Assembly: GCF_900155885.1 (NCBI RefSeq)
Contig: NZ_FTMB01000011.1
Location: 1-64,000, forward strand
Reading direction: 5' to 3'
Length of the DNA: 64,000 nt
From: Rhizobium sp. RU20A
GTDB lineage: Bacteria > Pseudomonadota > Alphaproteobacteria > Rhizobiales > Rhizobiaceae
In this document: one piece after another, positions 43,924 through 52,119 of the stretch
How the letters are laid out: the number at the start of each line of letters is the position of its first letter
Numbering within the stretch: the stretch's first letter is position 1
The notes under the pieces: generated by a model
The model's input: the letters and a program-made list of their open reading frames with translations, nothing else
The model's database searches: none
What the model was told of the DNA's origin: nothing
Translations under genes and position numbers: made by a program

Positions 43924-44823
43924 ATGACCATGCCCCACCTCGTCGACGATACGGCGCCGGCCGCCGTCACCTTGCCCAAGGCCCGCGCCGGCAATCTCTG
44001 GCTGGTCGCGCCCGGCGTGCTGTGGATGACGCTCTTCCTCGTGCTGCCCATCGCCATGATGGTCTATGTCTCCTTCTGGACGCAGACGACCTTCAAGATC
44101 GAACCGACGCTGACGCTGCAGAGCTGGATCACCTTCTTCTCCAGCGACACCTATCTCGGCGCGCTCTGGACGACGATCCGCATCTGGCTGATCGTGCTCG
44201 CCACGACCCTCCTCGTTGGCTATCCCGCCGCGCTCTTCGTCGGTCTCTTCGTCAAGAACAAGACGCTGCAGACCGTGCTTCTGGTGCTCTGCGTCATTCC
44301 CTTCTGGACCTCCTTCCTCATCCGCGTTCTGGCTTGGCGGCCGATGCTCGGCAAGGAAGGCGCGATCAACCTCATCCTGATGAAGCTCGGCATCGTCAGC
44401 CAGCCGATCGAGGTGCTGCTCTTCTCCGACCTCTCCGTCATCATCGGCATGACGCAGATCTATTGCGTCTTCATGGTCGGCCCCATCGCCTTCATGCTGG
44501 GCCGTATCGATCCCTCGATCATCGAGGCGGCGCAGGATCTCGGCGCCGGCTTCTGGCGCATCTTCCGCACCATCATCCTGCCGCTCTCCATGCCGGGCGT
44601 GGTGGTCGGCGCCATCTTCGTCTCCGTCATGGTGCTCGGCGAATTCGCCACCTCCGCCGCGCTGTCCGGCCGCAAGGTCAATCTTCTCGGCAACATCATC
44701 GTCACCCAGGTGGGCTCGCTGAAATGGGCCTTCGCAGCGGTCGCCGGCGTGGTGCTGACCATTCTCATGGGCGCGGTGGTCGCCGTCCTGCTGCGTGTCG
44801 TCGATCTCAGGAAGGAGCTCTGA
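43924..44823 (+). CDS. Polyamine-type ABC transporter permease (PotB-like)
   Basis: 299-residue inner-membrane permease with a hydrophilic N-terminus and six hydrophobic segments, the first being LVAPGVLWMTLFLVLPIAMM. VIPFWTSFLIRVLAWRPML is the family motif of PotB proteins. The EAA-type loop is IIEAAQDLGAGFWRIFRTII. It begins 81 bases after the ATPase; the next permease is 3 bases downstream. Confidence 0.92.
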   Translation: MTMPHLVDDTAPAAVTLPKARAGNLWLVAPGVLWMTLFLVLPIAMMVYVSFWTQTTFKIEPTLTLQSWITFFSSDTYLGALWTTIRIWLIVLATTLLVGYPAALFVGLFVKNKTLQTVLLVLCVIPFWTSFLIRVLAWRPMLGKEGAINLILMKLGIVSQPIEVLLFSDLSVIIGMTQIYCVFMVGPIAFMLGRIDPSIIEAAQDLGAGFWRIFRTIILPLSMPGVVVGAIFVSVMVLGEFATSAALSGRKVNLLGNIIVTQVGSLKWAFAAVAGVVLTILMGAVVAVLLRVVDLRKEL

Positions 44824-44826
44824 ACC

Positions 44827-45672
44827 ATGAACGCCAATGGCATCAAACTCGGGCTCGCCTTCTACACGACCCTTTTCCTCGTCTTCCTCTACGGCCCGCT
44901 CGTCGTGCTCGCCATCCTGTCCTTCCAGACGGGGCCGGAAGGCGGACCGCAGTTCCCGATCATCGAATGGTCGACCTACTGGTACAAGCATCTCTTCGGC
45001 CTGACGCCGCCCTCGCGCATCGCGCCGCTGCCGATCGAGGAGGGTCTGGTGCGCTCGCTCGTGCTGGCGGTGATGACCATGATCGTCTCCACCGTGCTCG
45101 GCGTCACCTCGGCCCAGGCCTTCCGCACCCGCTTCAAGGGCTCGGGCGTGGTCTTCTATCTCATCGTGCTCGGCATGATGGTGCCCGGCGTGCTCGTCGG
45201 CCTCGGCATGGCGCTCGTTGCCAACACGCTCGGCATCGACCGGCACTGGTGGGGCACGACCTTCGTCCTGCACGTGGTCTACACCTATCCCTTCGCCTTC
45301 CTGGTCATGCTTGCCATCTTCAACCGCTTCGACCCGTCCGTCGAGGAAGCCGCCTGGTCGCTCGGCGTCACGCCGGCCCGCACCTTCCGCAAGATCACGT
45401 TCCCGCTGATCTTCCCCGGGGTGCTGTCGGCCATGCTGTTCGCCTTCACGCTCTCCTATGACGAGTTTTCCCGTACGCTCTTTGCGTCCGGCCGGGATCT
45501 GACGCTGCCGCTCGCCATCTACGGCACCTTCTCGGTGGAAGTGCATCCGAACGTCTTTGCCTTCGGCGTGCTGACAACGCTGTTCTCCTTCGCGCTGCTC
45601 GGCACCTATGCCGTGCTCATGTCGCTCTCGGTGCGCCGAGCCCGCCGTGTGCTCGTTCAGGAGGACGCGTAA
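44827..45672 (+). CDS. Polyamine-type ABC transporter permease (PotC-like)
   Basis: 281-residue permease, six hydrophobic segments, opening FYTTLFLVFLYGPLVVLAIL. The EAA loop is SVEEAAWSLGVTPARTFRKI. A large loop near residue 55 (LFGLTPPSRIAPLPIEEGLV) is longer than in the PotC-like protein at 32030. Its TAA stop shares one base with the ATG of the following SDR gene. Confidence 0.92.
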   Translation: MNANGIKLGLAFYTTLFLVFLYGPLVVLAILSFQTGPEGGPQFPIIEWSTYWYKHLFGLTPPSRIAPLPIEEGLVRSLVLAVMTMIVSTVLGVTSAQAFRTRFKGSGVVFYLIVLGMMVPGVLVGLGMALVANTLGIDRHWWGTTFVLHVVYTYPFAFLVMLAIFNRFDPSVEEAAWSLGVTPARTFRKITFPLIFPGVLSAMLFAFTLSYDEFSRTLFASGRDLTLPLAIYGTFSVEVHPNVFAFGVLTTLFSFALLGTYAVLMSLSVRRARRVLVQEDA

Positions 45673-46409
45673 TGCCCGGTCCTTGCGCTCTCGTCACGGG
45701 TGCCGGCTCCGGCATCGGCCGCGCCATCGCGATCCGGCTCGCCGCCGATGGCTATGCCGTCTTCGTCAACGATCTCTCGGCCGAGCGGGCCGAGACGGTC
45801 GCCTCGGAGATCCGCGCGGCCGGTGGCGTTGCTGCCTCCGGCGCCGGCGATGTCGGGGATGAGGCAGATGCGGCGCGTCTGCACGCCGAGGCGGTCGCTG
45901 CCTTCGGCGCGGTTGCCCTTCTCGTCAACAATGCCGGGATCGCGCACCAGTCGCTGTTCGAAAACCTTGAGGTCGCCGATTTCGACCGGATGTTCCGCGT
46001 CCATGTGCGCGGCACCTTCCTGATGAGCCGAGCCGTGCTGCCCGCCATGCTCGCTGCCGGCAAGGGCGTCATCGTCAACGTCGCCTCGCAGCTTGGCCAG
46101 ATCGGCGGCGTCGAACTCGTTCACTACTCCGGCGCCAAGGCGGCGATCATCGGCATGACCAAGGCGCTCGCCCGCGAGGTTTCGGCCCGCGGCGTGCGCG
46201 TCAATGCGGTCGCGCCGGGACCGATCAACACACCGCTCGTGATGGATCTGTCGGAAGACTGGCGCGCGGCCAAGAAGGCGGAGCTGCCGCTCGGCCGCTT
46301 CGGCGAGCCGTCGGAAGTCGCCGCCACCGTCGCGTTCCTGGCCTCGGACGAGGCCTCCCTTTTCGTCGGACAGACCCTCGGGCCGAATTCCGGCGATGTG
46401 ATGCTGTAA
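45672..46409 (+). CDS. Short-chain dehydrogenase/reductase (first)
   Basis: 245-residue Rossmann-fold NAD(P)-dependent oxidoreductase. Cofactor motif ALVTGAGSGIGRAIAIRL, structural NNAGIA, catalytic Ser in VNVASQLGQIGG, and YxxxK in HYSGAKAAIIG. The C-terminus has GQTLGPNSGDVML. Embedded between transporter permeases and a binding protein, it likely oxidises a hydroxyl or reduces a carbonyl of the imported compound. The substrate cannot be inferred. Confidence 0.92.
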   Translation: MPGPCALVTGAGSGIGRAIAIRLAADGYAVFVNDLSAERAETVASEIRAAGGVAASGAGDVGDEADAARLHAEAVAAFGAVALLVNNAGIAHQSLFENLEVADFDRMFRVHVRGTFLMSRAVLPAMLAAGKGVIVNVASQLGQIGGVELVHYSGAKAAIIGMTKALAREVSARGVRVNAVAPGPINTPLVMDLSEDWRAAKKAELPLGRFGEPSEVAATVAFLASDEASLFVGQTLGPNSGDVML

Positions 46410-46424
46410 GGAAGGATGAAGACC

Positions 46425-47192
46425 ATGAGTGCAGCCGAACAGCGCGTCGTCATCGTCACCGGAGCCGGGATCGGCATCGGGGCCGCGACCGCCAAGGCCT
46501 TCGCGGCAGCCGGCGACCATGTCGTCGTTACCGACGTTCTCGAGGCGGAGGGCGCTGCCGTCGCGGCCGCGATCGTCGACGCTGGTGGGTCGGCCGAGTT
46601 CCAGCCCTACGACGTGCGCTCGACCGAAACGACCGAACGGCTCGTCGCCGACATCCTTACCCGTCACGGGAAGATCGACGTCATCGTCGCCAATGCCGGC
46701 ATCGCCCACCGCACCAGGCTTGCCGACCTCACCGACGAGAAGTGGGACCTGACCTTCGACATCGACCTTAAGGGCATCTTCCGCCTCGCGCGCGCCGCGG
46801 CGCCCTCCATGCGGGCCCGCAAGAGCGGATCGATCATCGCCCTCTCCTCCATCATGGGCGTCGCCTATGGCTGGGACGAGCATGTGCATTACTCGGCCGC
46901 CAAGTCCGGCGTGGTCGGGCTCGTTCGGGGCCTTGCCGTGGAGCTGGCGGCGGACGGCGTGCGCGTTAACGGCGTTGCGCCCGGCTACATCCGCACCGCG
47001 CAGCTCCTGTCGGAGGAAAACTCGCTGGGGCCGGAGGGCGCCGAAAAGGCCGCGGCCTTCATCCCGATGGGTCGCCTCGGCACGCCCGAGGACATTGCGG
47101 ATGTCATCGCATTTCTGGCGTCGACCGGCGCGAGATACATGACCGGCCAGGTGCTGGTCGTGGACGGGGGCCTGCTCGTGGGCCGCTACTGA
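46425..47192 (+). CDS. Short-chain dehydrogenase/reductase (second)
   Basis: 255-residue SDR. Cofactor motif VIVTGAGIGIGAATAKAF, NAGIA, catalytic Ser in ALSSIMGVAYGW, YxxxK in HYSAAKSGVVGL, and the end motif QVLVVDGGLLVG. The start at 46425 (MSAAEQR) is preferred to 46416 because AAGGAAGG lies 9 bases before it. Two neighbouring SDRs suggest two successive redox steps or an alpha/beta heterocomplex. Confidence 0.92.
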   Translation: MSAAEQRVVIVTGAGIGIGAATAKAFAAAGDHVVVTDVLEAEGAAVAAAIVDAGGSAEFQPYDVRSTETTERLVADILTRHGKIDVIVANAGIAHRTRLADLTDEKWDLTFDIDLKGIFRLARAAAPSMRARKSGSIIALSSIMGVAYGWDEHVHYSAAKSGVVGLVRGLAVELAADGVRVNGVAPGYIRTAQLLSEENSLGPEGAEKAAAFIPMGRLGTPEDIADVIAFLASTGARYMTGQVLVVDGGLLVGRY

Positions 47193-47301
47193 ACACGATA
47201 TCCGCCGCGGCGCTGGGGCTCGCGGCGGCATGCATGACGACGAATGGAGCCGAGGCGACGCCTTCGGCTTCGGGGAACCACAAAGAAACGGAGAGAAGAT
47301 C

Positions 47302-48534
47302 ATGTCGACTTTCGAAATCAATCGCCGCTCGCTTCTGAAGCGTTCGGCGGGCGTCATGGCGCTGGCCATGGGCGCCGGCACGCCGTTCCTGTCCTCGCGC
47401 AAGGCCTATGCGCAGGCTGCCGACCTCGCGGCTGAGCAGCTGCGCACCATCGGCCTGTCGGTCACCGTGCAGGAACGCATTCTCGAGCAGTTCAAGAAGG
47501 CCTCCGGCGTCGGCACCACTTCCGGCACAGCCGCGACCTTCCCGGACGCGCAGACCAAGATCCTGTCGGGCTCCAAGGATTACGACTGCTGGGAGATTAT
47601 CGCCGAGCGCCTGCCGGCCATCGTCATGACCAATAATGTCGAGACGATCCCGGCGGCTTCGCTGAAGAACTGGGCCAACATCCGCGACACCTTCACGACG
47701 CCCTCCGACAAGTGGGACGCCAAGGCGCAGATCACCGGGCAGATCTGGGCGGACGATGCCAAGACCATGCTGAACATGGTGCCGGCCGTCTACAACTACG
47801 ATTCCATCGGCTACAACCCGGATGTTGTCACCGCCGAAGAGGCCAACACCTGGGCCGCCATCTTCGATCCCAAGTGGAAGGGCAAGTCCGGCCTCAACAC
47901 CGACCCGCTGATCGCCTTCGGTCAGGCCATCATGGCCATGAACTCTCTCGGCCTCTCCAACGTCGCCAACCCCGGCAATCCGACGGCGGCGGAAATCGAC
48001 GAAGCCGCCGCCTTCCTCATCTCCAAGAAGAAGGAAGGCCAGTTCCGGGCGCTCTGGGGCGATTTCGGCGAGCTCGTCAACCTCATGGCCTCCGGCGAAA
48101 TGGTGGTCTGCGACGCCTGGCAGCCGGCCGTCATGGCGGTCAAGGCGCAGGGCAAGCCCTGCAAATACGCCGTTCCGAAGGAAGGCTATCGCGGCTGGGC
48201 GATCGGCCCGGCCATGATCGCCGGGACCGCGAACCAGGCGGCCGTCATCGCCTATGCCGACTACTGGCTCTCGGGCGAGCCGGGCATCACGGTCTCGGAG
48301 CAGGGCTACTACTCCCCCTCGACCAACATCAAGAACGTCATGGCGCCCGAAAAGTATGCCTTCTGGTACGAGGGCAAGCCCTGGGTCGGCGCCGAGGAGC
48401 GCGGCATCAAGGAAGGCGATCTGCGCGATGGCGGCTCGCTGGAAGAGCGCGCCAAGAACGTCGCCTACTGGCACCAGTGGCCGGATGAATACGACCACCT
48501 CATCCAGAAGTGGGACGAATTCCTGAACGCCTGA
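47302..48534 (+). CDS. Polyamine-type ABC transporter substrate-binding protein, Tat-exported
   Basis: 410-residue PotD-like receptor. The N-terminus INRRSLLKRSAGVMALAMGA is a twin-arginine signal, with cleavage probably after SRKAYA. Mature motifs include TVQERILEQFKKASGV, KTMLNMVPAVYNYDSIGYN, and SEQGYYSPSTNIKNVMAPEK near the end. It starts at MSTFEIN after GGAGAAG. A perfect stem-loop follows the stop. Its mature part is recognisably related to the signal-less protein at 52120. Confidence 0.92.
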   Translation: MSTFEINRRSLLKRSAGVMALAMGAGTPFLSSRKAYAQAADLAAEQLRTIGLSVTVQERILEQFKKASGVGTTSGTAATFPDAQTKILSGSKDYDCWEIIAERLPAIVMTNNVETIPAASLKNWANIRDTFTTPSDKWDAKAQITGQIWADDAKTMLNMVPAVYNYDSIGYNPDVVTAEEANTWAAIFDPKWKGKSGLNTDPLIAFGQAIMAMNSLGLSNVANPGNPTAAEIDEAAAFLISKKKEGQFRALWGDFGELVNLMASGEMVVCDAWQPAVMAVKAQGKPCKYAVPKEGYRGWAIGPAMIAGTANQAAVIAYADYWLSGEPGITVSEQGYYSPSTNIKNVMAPEKYAFWYEGKPWVGAEERGIKEGDLRDGGSLEERAKNVAYWHQWPDEYDHLIQKWDEFLNA

Positions 48535-48542
48535 TCGTGACC

Positions 48543-48572
48543 TGTCCGGGCCAGGCCTGCTTGGCCCGGACA
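48543..48572 (+). terminator. Intra-operon stem-loop after binding-protein gene
   Basis: A perfect 11-base-pair stem, TGTCCGGGCCA with TGGCCCGGACA, around an 8-base loop, 8 bases after the binding-protein stop. No T-tract, and the ATPase gene starts 27 bases later. A likely mRNA-protecting element. Confidence 0.7.
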
Positions 48573-48599
48573 TTCATCCCGCCTGGAGACGTGTTTCCC

Positions 48600-49718
48600 A
48601 TGACTTACGACCTCGAACTGATCAATGTCGGCAAGGTCTACGACAACGGCGCCACCGCCGTCAGCAATTTCGATCTTGCCGTCAACAAGGGCGAGTTCAT
48701 CGCTTTCCTTGGGCCCTCGGGCTGCGGCAAGACGACGACCCTTCGCATGATCGCGGGCTTCGAGAGCATCACCTCCGGCGACATGATGATCAAGGGCGTC
48801 AGGATGAACGACATCCGCCCGGAGCATCGTCCGACCTCGACCATCTTCCAGAACTACGCCCTCTTTCCGCACATGACAGTGCGCCGCAATGTCGGCTACG
48901 GCCTCGACGTGAAGGGCATGCCCAAGGCCGAGCGCGACGCCAAGGTCGACCGCATCATCGCCACCCTCGGCCTCGAGGACATCGCCGAGCGCAAGCCCGA
49001 AAAGCTCTCCGGCGGCCAGCGTCAGCGCATCGCACTTGCCCGCGGCCTTGTCGTGGAGCCCGATATCCTGCTGCTGGACGAGCCGCTCGGCGCGCTCGAC
49101 GCCAATCTGCGCAAGGCGATCCAGAACGAGCTGAAGCTGTTGCAGAAGACGCTCGGCGTCACCTTCATCTTCGTCACCCACGCCCAGTCGGAGGCACTCG
49201 CCCTGTCGGACCGGATCGTGGTGATGAACCAGGGCCGCGTCGAGCAGATCAGCCCGCCGCACCAGCTCTACACCCGGCCCGACACGCCCTTCGTGGCGCA
49301 GTTCATCGGCCGCAACACGATCTTCAAGGGCGCGGTCGAAACGCAGACCGACGACGTGGCGCGGATCGCAACCTCCGTCGGCACGCTGTCCGGCCTGTGG
49401 AACAGCAAGGGCAGCGGCAGTGTTCGCGGTGGCAAGGCCAATCTGGTCGTGCCGGCCGAAGCGATCGAGGTGCATGCCGGAACGGATGCGGCGCGCGATG
49501 CGATCACCCGCCAGTATGACGGCAATCTCATCGACGCGACGCTGACCGGCTTCGAGGTCGTGGGCCATGTCTCGCATCTGCGCGCGGCGCTGAACGACGG
49601 CCAGCAGGTGTCGCTGGAGGCGCATGTCGACAAGTACCAGCCCGGCCGTTTCGCCGTCGGGTCCAACATCCTGCTGTCGTGGAACCCGTCGGAAGCGACG
49701 GTCATCCCGACCGCCTGA
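48600..49718 (+). CDS. Polyamine-type ABC transporter ATP-binding protein, intact
   Basis: 372-residue PotA-like ATPase: Walker A GPSGCGKTT, Q-loop TIFQNYALFPHMTV, signature [15 protein letters not shown], Walker B ILLLDEPLGALDANLR, and an H-loop with His (FVTHAQSEALALSD), then TOBE. The start at 48600 (MTYDLELIN) avoids an in-frame extension that runs through the preceding hairpin. Together with the His-less ATPase at 42754 it gives the operon two ATPases for one permease pair. Confidence 0.93.
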   Translation: MTYDLELINVGKVYDNGATAVSNFDLAVNKGEFIAFLGPSGCGKTTTLRMIAGFESITSGDMMIKGVRMNDIRPEHRPTSTIFQNYALFPHMTVRRNVGYGLDVKGMPKAERDAKVDRIIATLGLEDIAERKPEKLSGGQRQRIALARGLVVEPDILLLDEPLGALDANLRKAIQNELKLLQKTLGVTFIFVTHAQSEALALSDRIVVMNQGRVEQISPPHQLYTRPDTPFVAQFIGRNTIFKGAVETQTDDVARIATSVGTLSGLWNSKGSGSVRGGKANLVVPAEAIEVHAGTDAARDAITRQYDGNLIDATLTGFEVVGHVSHLRAALNDGQQVSLEAHVDKYQPGRFAVGSNILLSWNPSEATVIPTA

Positions 49719-49748
49719 CCATTCTTTTAAAAAACGGAGGCTTACACC

Positions 49749-50627
49749 ATGGCTAAGGAAATCTTCTGCAGTTTCGGCATCGACGTCGATGCCGTCGCCG
49801 GCTGGCTCGGCTCCTACGGCGGCGAAGATTCGCCCGACGATATCTCGCGCGGCCTGTTTGCCGGCGAAGTCGGCAGCCCGCGTCTCCTGAAGCTCTTCGA
49901 GCGCTTCGGCATCAAGACGACCTGGTTCATCCCCGGCCACTCGATCGAGACCTTCCCGGAGCAGATGCAGGCGGTCGCCGATGCTGGCCACGAGATCGGC
50001 ATTCACGGCTACACCCATGAAAATCCGATCGCCATGACGCGCGAGCAGGAGACCGAAGTCCTCGACAAGTGCATCGACCTCGTCACCAAGCTCTCGGGCA
50101 AGCGCCCGACCGGCTATGTGGCGCCGTGGTGGGAGTTCTCCAACGTCACCAACGAGCTGCTGCTCGAACGCGGCATCAAGTACGATCACTCGCTGATGCA
50201 CAACGACTTCACGCCCTACCGCGTGCGCGTCGGCGACAGCTGGACCAAGATCGACTATTCCAAGAAGCCGTCGGACTGGATGGTGCCTTTGAAGCGCGGC
50301 ACGGAAACCGACCTCATCGAAATTCCGGCCTCCTGGTATCTCGACGACCTGCCGCCGATGATGTTCATCAAGAAGGCGCCGAACAGCCACGGCTTCGTCA
50401 ATCCGCACGACATCGAGCAGATGTGGCGCGACCAGTTCGACTGGGTCTATCGCGAAATGGACTATGCCGTCTTCCCGATCACCATCCACCCGGATGTCGC
50501 CGGCCGTCCGCAGGTTCTGATGATGCTCGAACGCCTCTATGCCTATATGATCAAGCATCCGGGCGTGAAGTTCGTGACGATGAACGAGATCGCCGACGAC
50601 TTCAACGCGCGCTTCCCGCGCACGTAA
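49749..50627 (+). CDS. Polysaccharide deacetylase-fold hydrolase (HpPgdA/imidase/PuuE-like)
   Basis: 292-residue carbohydrate-esterase-4 fold protein without signal peptide. Metal site: Asp in [12 protein letters not shown] and the HxxxH of [10 protein letters not shown]; further motifs [25 protein letters not shown] and [11 protein letters not shown]. It is closer to the cytosolic group that includes HP0310-type proteins, allantoinase PuuE and cyclic-imide hydrolases than to cell-wall deacetylases. With the amidase at 53348 and the transporter it suggests hydrolysis of a cyclic amide or imide. A GTP-binding metal chaperone-type gene lies two genes downstream. Confidence 0.85.
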   Translation: MAKEIFCSFGIDVDAVAGWLGSYGGEDSPDDISRGLFAGEVGSPRLLKLFERFGIKTTWFIPGHSIETFPEQMQAVADAGHEIGIHGYTHENPIAMTREQETEVLDKCIDLVTKLSGKRPTGYVAPWWEFSNVTNELLLERGIKYDHSLMHNDFTPYRVRVGDSWTKIDYSKKPSDWMVPLKRGTETDLIEIPASWYLDDLPPMMFIKKAPNSHGFVNPHDIEQMWRDQFDWVYREMDYAVFPITIHPDVAGRPQVLMMLERLYAYMIKHPGVKFVTMNEIADDFNARFPRT

Positions 50628-50636
50628 CCCCTCACC

Positions 50637-50672
50637 GAACCGGGCGGCGGGCAAGTCCCTGCCGCCCGGTTC
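50637..50672 (+). terminator. Strong intra-operon stem-loop after deacetylase gene
   Basis: A perfect 12-base-pair stem, GAACCGGGCGGC with GCCGCCCGGTTC, around a 12-base loop, 9 bases after the stop. It is the strongest hairpin seen in the window. It may stop part of transcription before the downstream genes (110-residue protein, GTPase, signal-less binding protein, amidase). Confidence 0.7.
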
Positions 50673-50698
50673 GAGCCCATGAAAGGCGTGATCCGACG

Positions 50699-51031
50699 AT
50701 GTGTTCCCTCTGCGGCATTCTGGGCGGCAACGAGCATTGGGCCGATGCGGTGGCGCGGCCTGGCGTCTTCACGCGCAACCATGAACGCGTCGATCGCCGC
50801 CGCGAACGCGCGCGCCGCGTCAGCGCCGCCAATACCATTCTCTCCGCCTTTGCCCTGCAACTCTCCGACTGGCAGGGCGCCTCGTTCCTGCTCTCGTCCC
50901 GTACCGGCAAGACGGAGGTCGTCGAGGATCTCGGCCATCTCTGGCCGGCGGCGGAAGCCATGATCGGGCGCGGCTGCGATCCGCTCGACGAGGCGATCAT
51001 TCAGCGCATGGAGCGCCAGCGGCATGGCTGA
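50699..51031 (+). CDS. 110-residue Cys-motif protein of unknown function
   Basis: Small soluble protein beginning [14 protein letters not shown], with a CxxC pair at the very N-terminus plus a nearby His and a third Cys in [11 protein letters not shown]. The middle is highly basic ([13 protein letters not shown]), and the rest is amphipathic ([33 protein letters not shown]). The 3' end overlaps the CobW-type GTPase gene by 8 bases, so the two are translationally coupled and probably act together. CxxC plus GTPase suggests metal transfer. I do not recognise a characterised family. Confidence 0.75.
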   Translation: MCSLCGILGGNEHWADAVARPGVFTRNHERVDRRRERARRVSAANTILSAFALQLSDWQGASFLLSSRTGKTEVVEDLGHLWPAAEAMIGRGCDPLDEAIIQRMERQRHG

Positions 51032-52064
51032 CGCCCGCGACATTCCCGATTTCACCCCCGTCAACCTGCTGACGGGCTTTCTTGGCTCCGGCAAGACGAC
51101 GCTTCTGTCGCGCCTCCTGAAGGATCCGGCGCTCAACGACGCCGCCGTGCTCATCAATGAGTTCGGCGAGGCGGGTCTCGATCATCACCTCGTCGAGCAG
51201 CTGGATACGGACATGGTGCTGCTGCAGTCCGGCTGCCTGTGCTGCACCGTGCGCGGCGAACTGGCCGAGGCGATCCGCGACCTGCATGCCCGCCGCGAGC
51301 GTGGCGAGATCCCGCCCTTCCGGCGCATCGTCGTGGAAAGCACCGGCCTTGCCGATCCCTTCCCGGTGCTCTCGACCATCAAGGCCGATCCCGTGCTGCG
51401 CCATCATTTCCGCCCCGGCAATGTCGTGACCACCGTGGATGCGGTGAACGGGCTTCGCCAACTCGACACCTATGTGGAATCCAACCGGCAGGCCGCCATC
51501 GCCGACCGCATCGTCATCACCAAGCGGGATCTGTGCGCCGACGATGCGCTCGACGCGCTGACCGCGCGTCTTGCGAGCCTCAACCCCGACGCTCCGGTCT
51601 TCGATGCGACGGATGCCGATCTCGATCTTGCCGGTCTGGTGCTGGATGAGGCCGTGCCGCGCGTCGCGCTTCTCCAGTCGCCCTCCGGCTTCTATTGCGA
51701 TGCGCCGCTGCAACTCATCGATGCCGATGGCGGCGGCCATAGTGCCGATTTCCGCTCCATCGTGATCAGCGTCGATCAGCCCGTCGACTGGACGGCCTTC
51801 GGTCTCTGGATGACCATGCTGCTCAACCGCCACGGCGACCGGGTCATCCGCGTCAAGGGCATCCTCAACATTGACGGCGAGGAGAGGCCGGTGGCGATCC
51901 ACGGCGTGCAGCATCTCGTGCACACGCCGGTCCACATGCAGGCCTGGCCGGACGAAGACCGCCGCTCGCGCATCGTCTTTATCGTTGACGGGCTCGACGG
52001 CAATCTGTTGAAACGCTCCTTCGAGGCTTTCGCCATGGTTCCCCGGATGAGTGCCGTCGCGTGA
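51024..52064 (+). CDS. CobW/COG0523-family GTP-binding metallochaperone-like protein
   Basis: 346-residue G3E-family GTPase. Walker [10 protein letters not shown] (residues ~14-22), the metal motif GCLCC in [15 protein letters not shown], the switch region [14 protein letters not shown], and the guanine-specificity motif TKRDL. The C-terminal CobW domain has [20 protein letters not shown]-type sequence. COG0523 proteins deliver Zn, Co or other metals to enzymes. The metal-dependent deacetylase-fold enzyme in the operon is a likely client. Confidence 0.93.
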   Translation: MADARDIPDFTPVNLLTGFLGSGKTTLLSRLLKDPALNDAAVLINEFGEAGLDHHLVEQLDTDMVLLQSGCLCCTVRGELAEAIRDLHARRERGEIPPFRRIVVESTGLADPFPVLSTIKADPVLRHHFRPGNVVTTVDAVNGLRQLDTYVESNRQAAIADRIVITKRDLCADDALDALTARLASLNPDAPVFDATDADLDLAGLVLDEAVPRVALLQSPSGFYCDAPLQLIDADGGGHSADFRSIVISVDQPVDWTAFGLWMTMLLNRHGDRVIRVKGILNIDGEERPVAIHGVQHLVHTPVHMQAWPDEDRRSRIVFIVDGLDGNLLKRSFEAFAMVPRMSAVA

Positions 52065-52119
52065 GGGTCCGGCCGGCGACAGGACTTTGCAACCGCCACG
52101 ATGATGGTCACCCCGCGCG

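Noticed and set aside
48465-50654. 729-residue minus-strand frame over an ATPase and the deacetylase-fold gene
   Set aside because: Shadow of two well-supported plus-strand genes; no recognisable domain.
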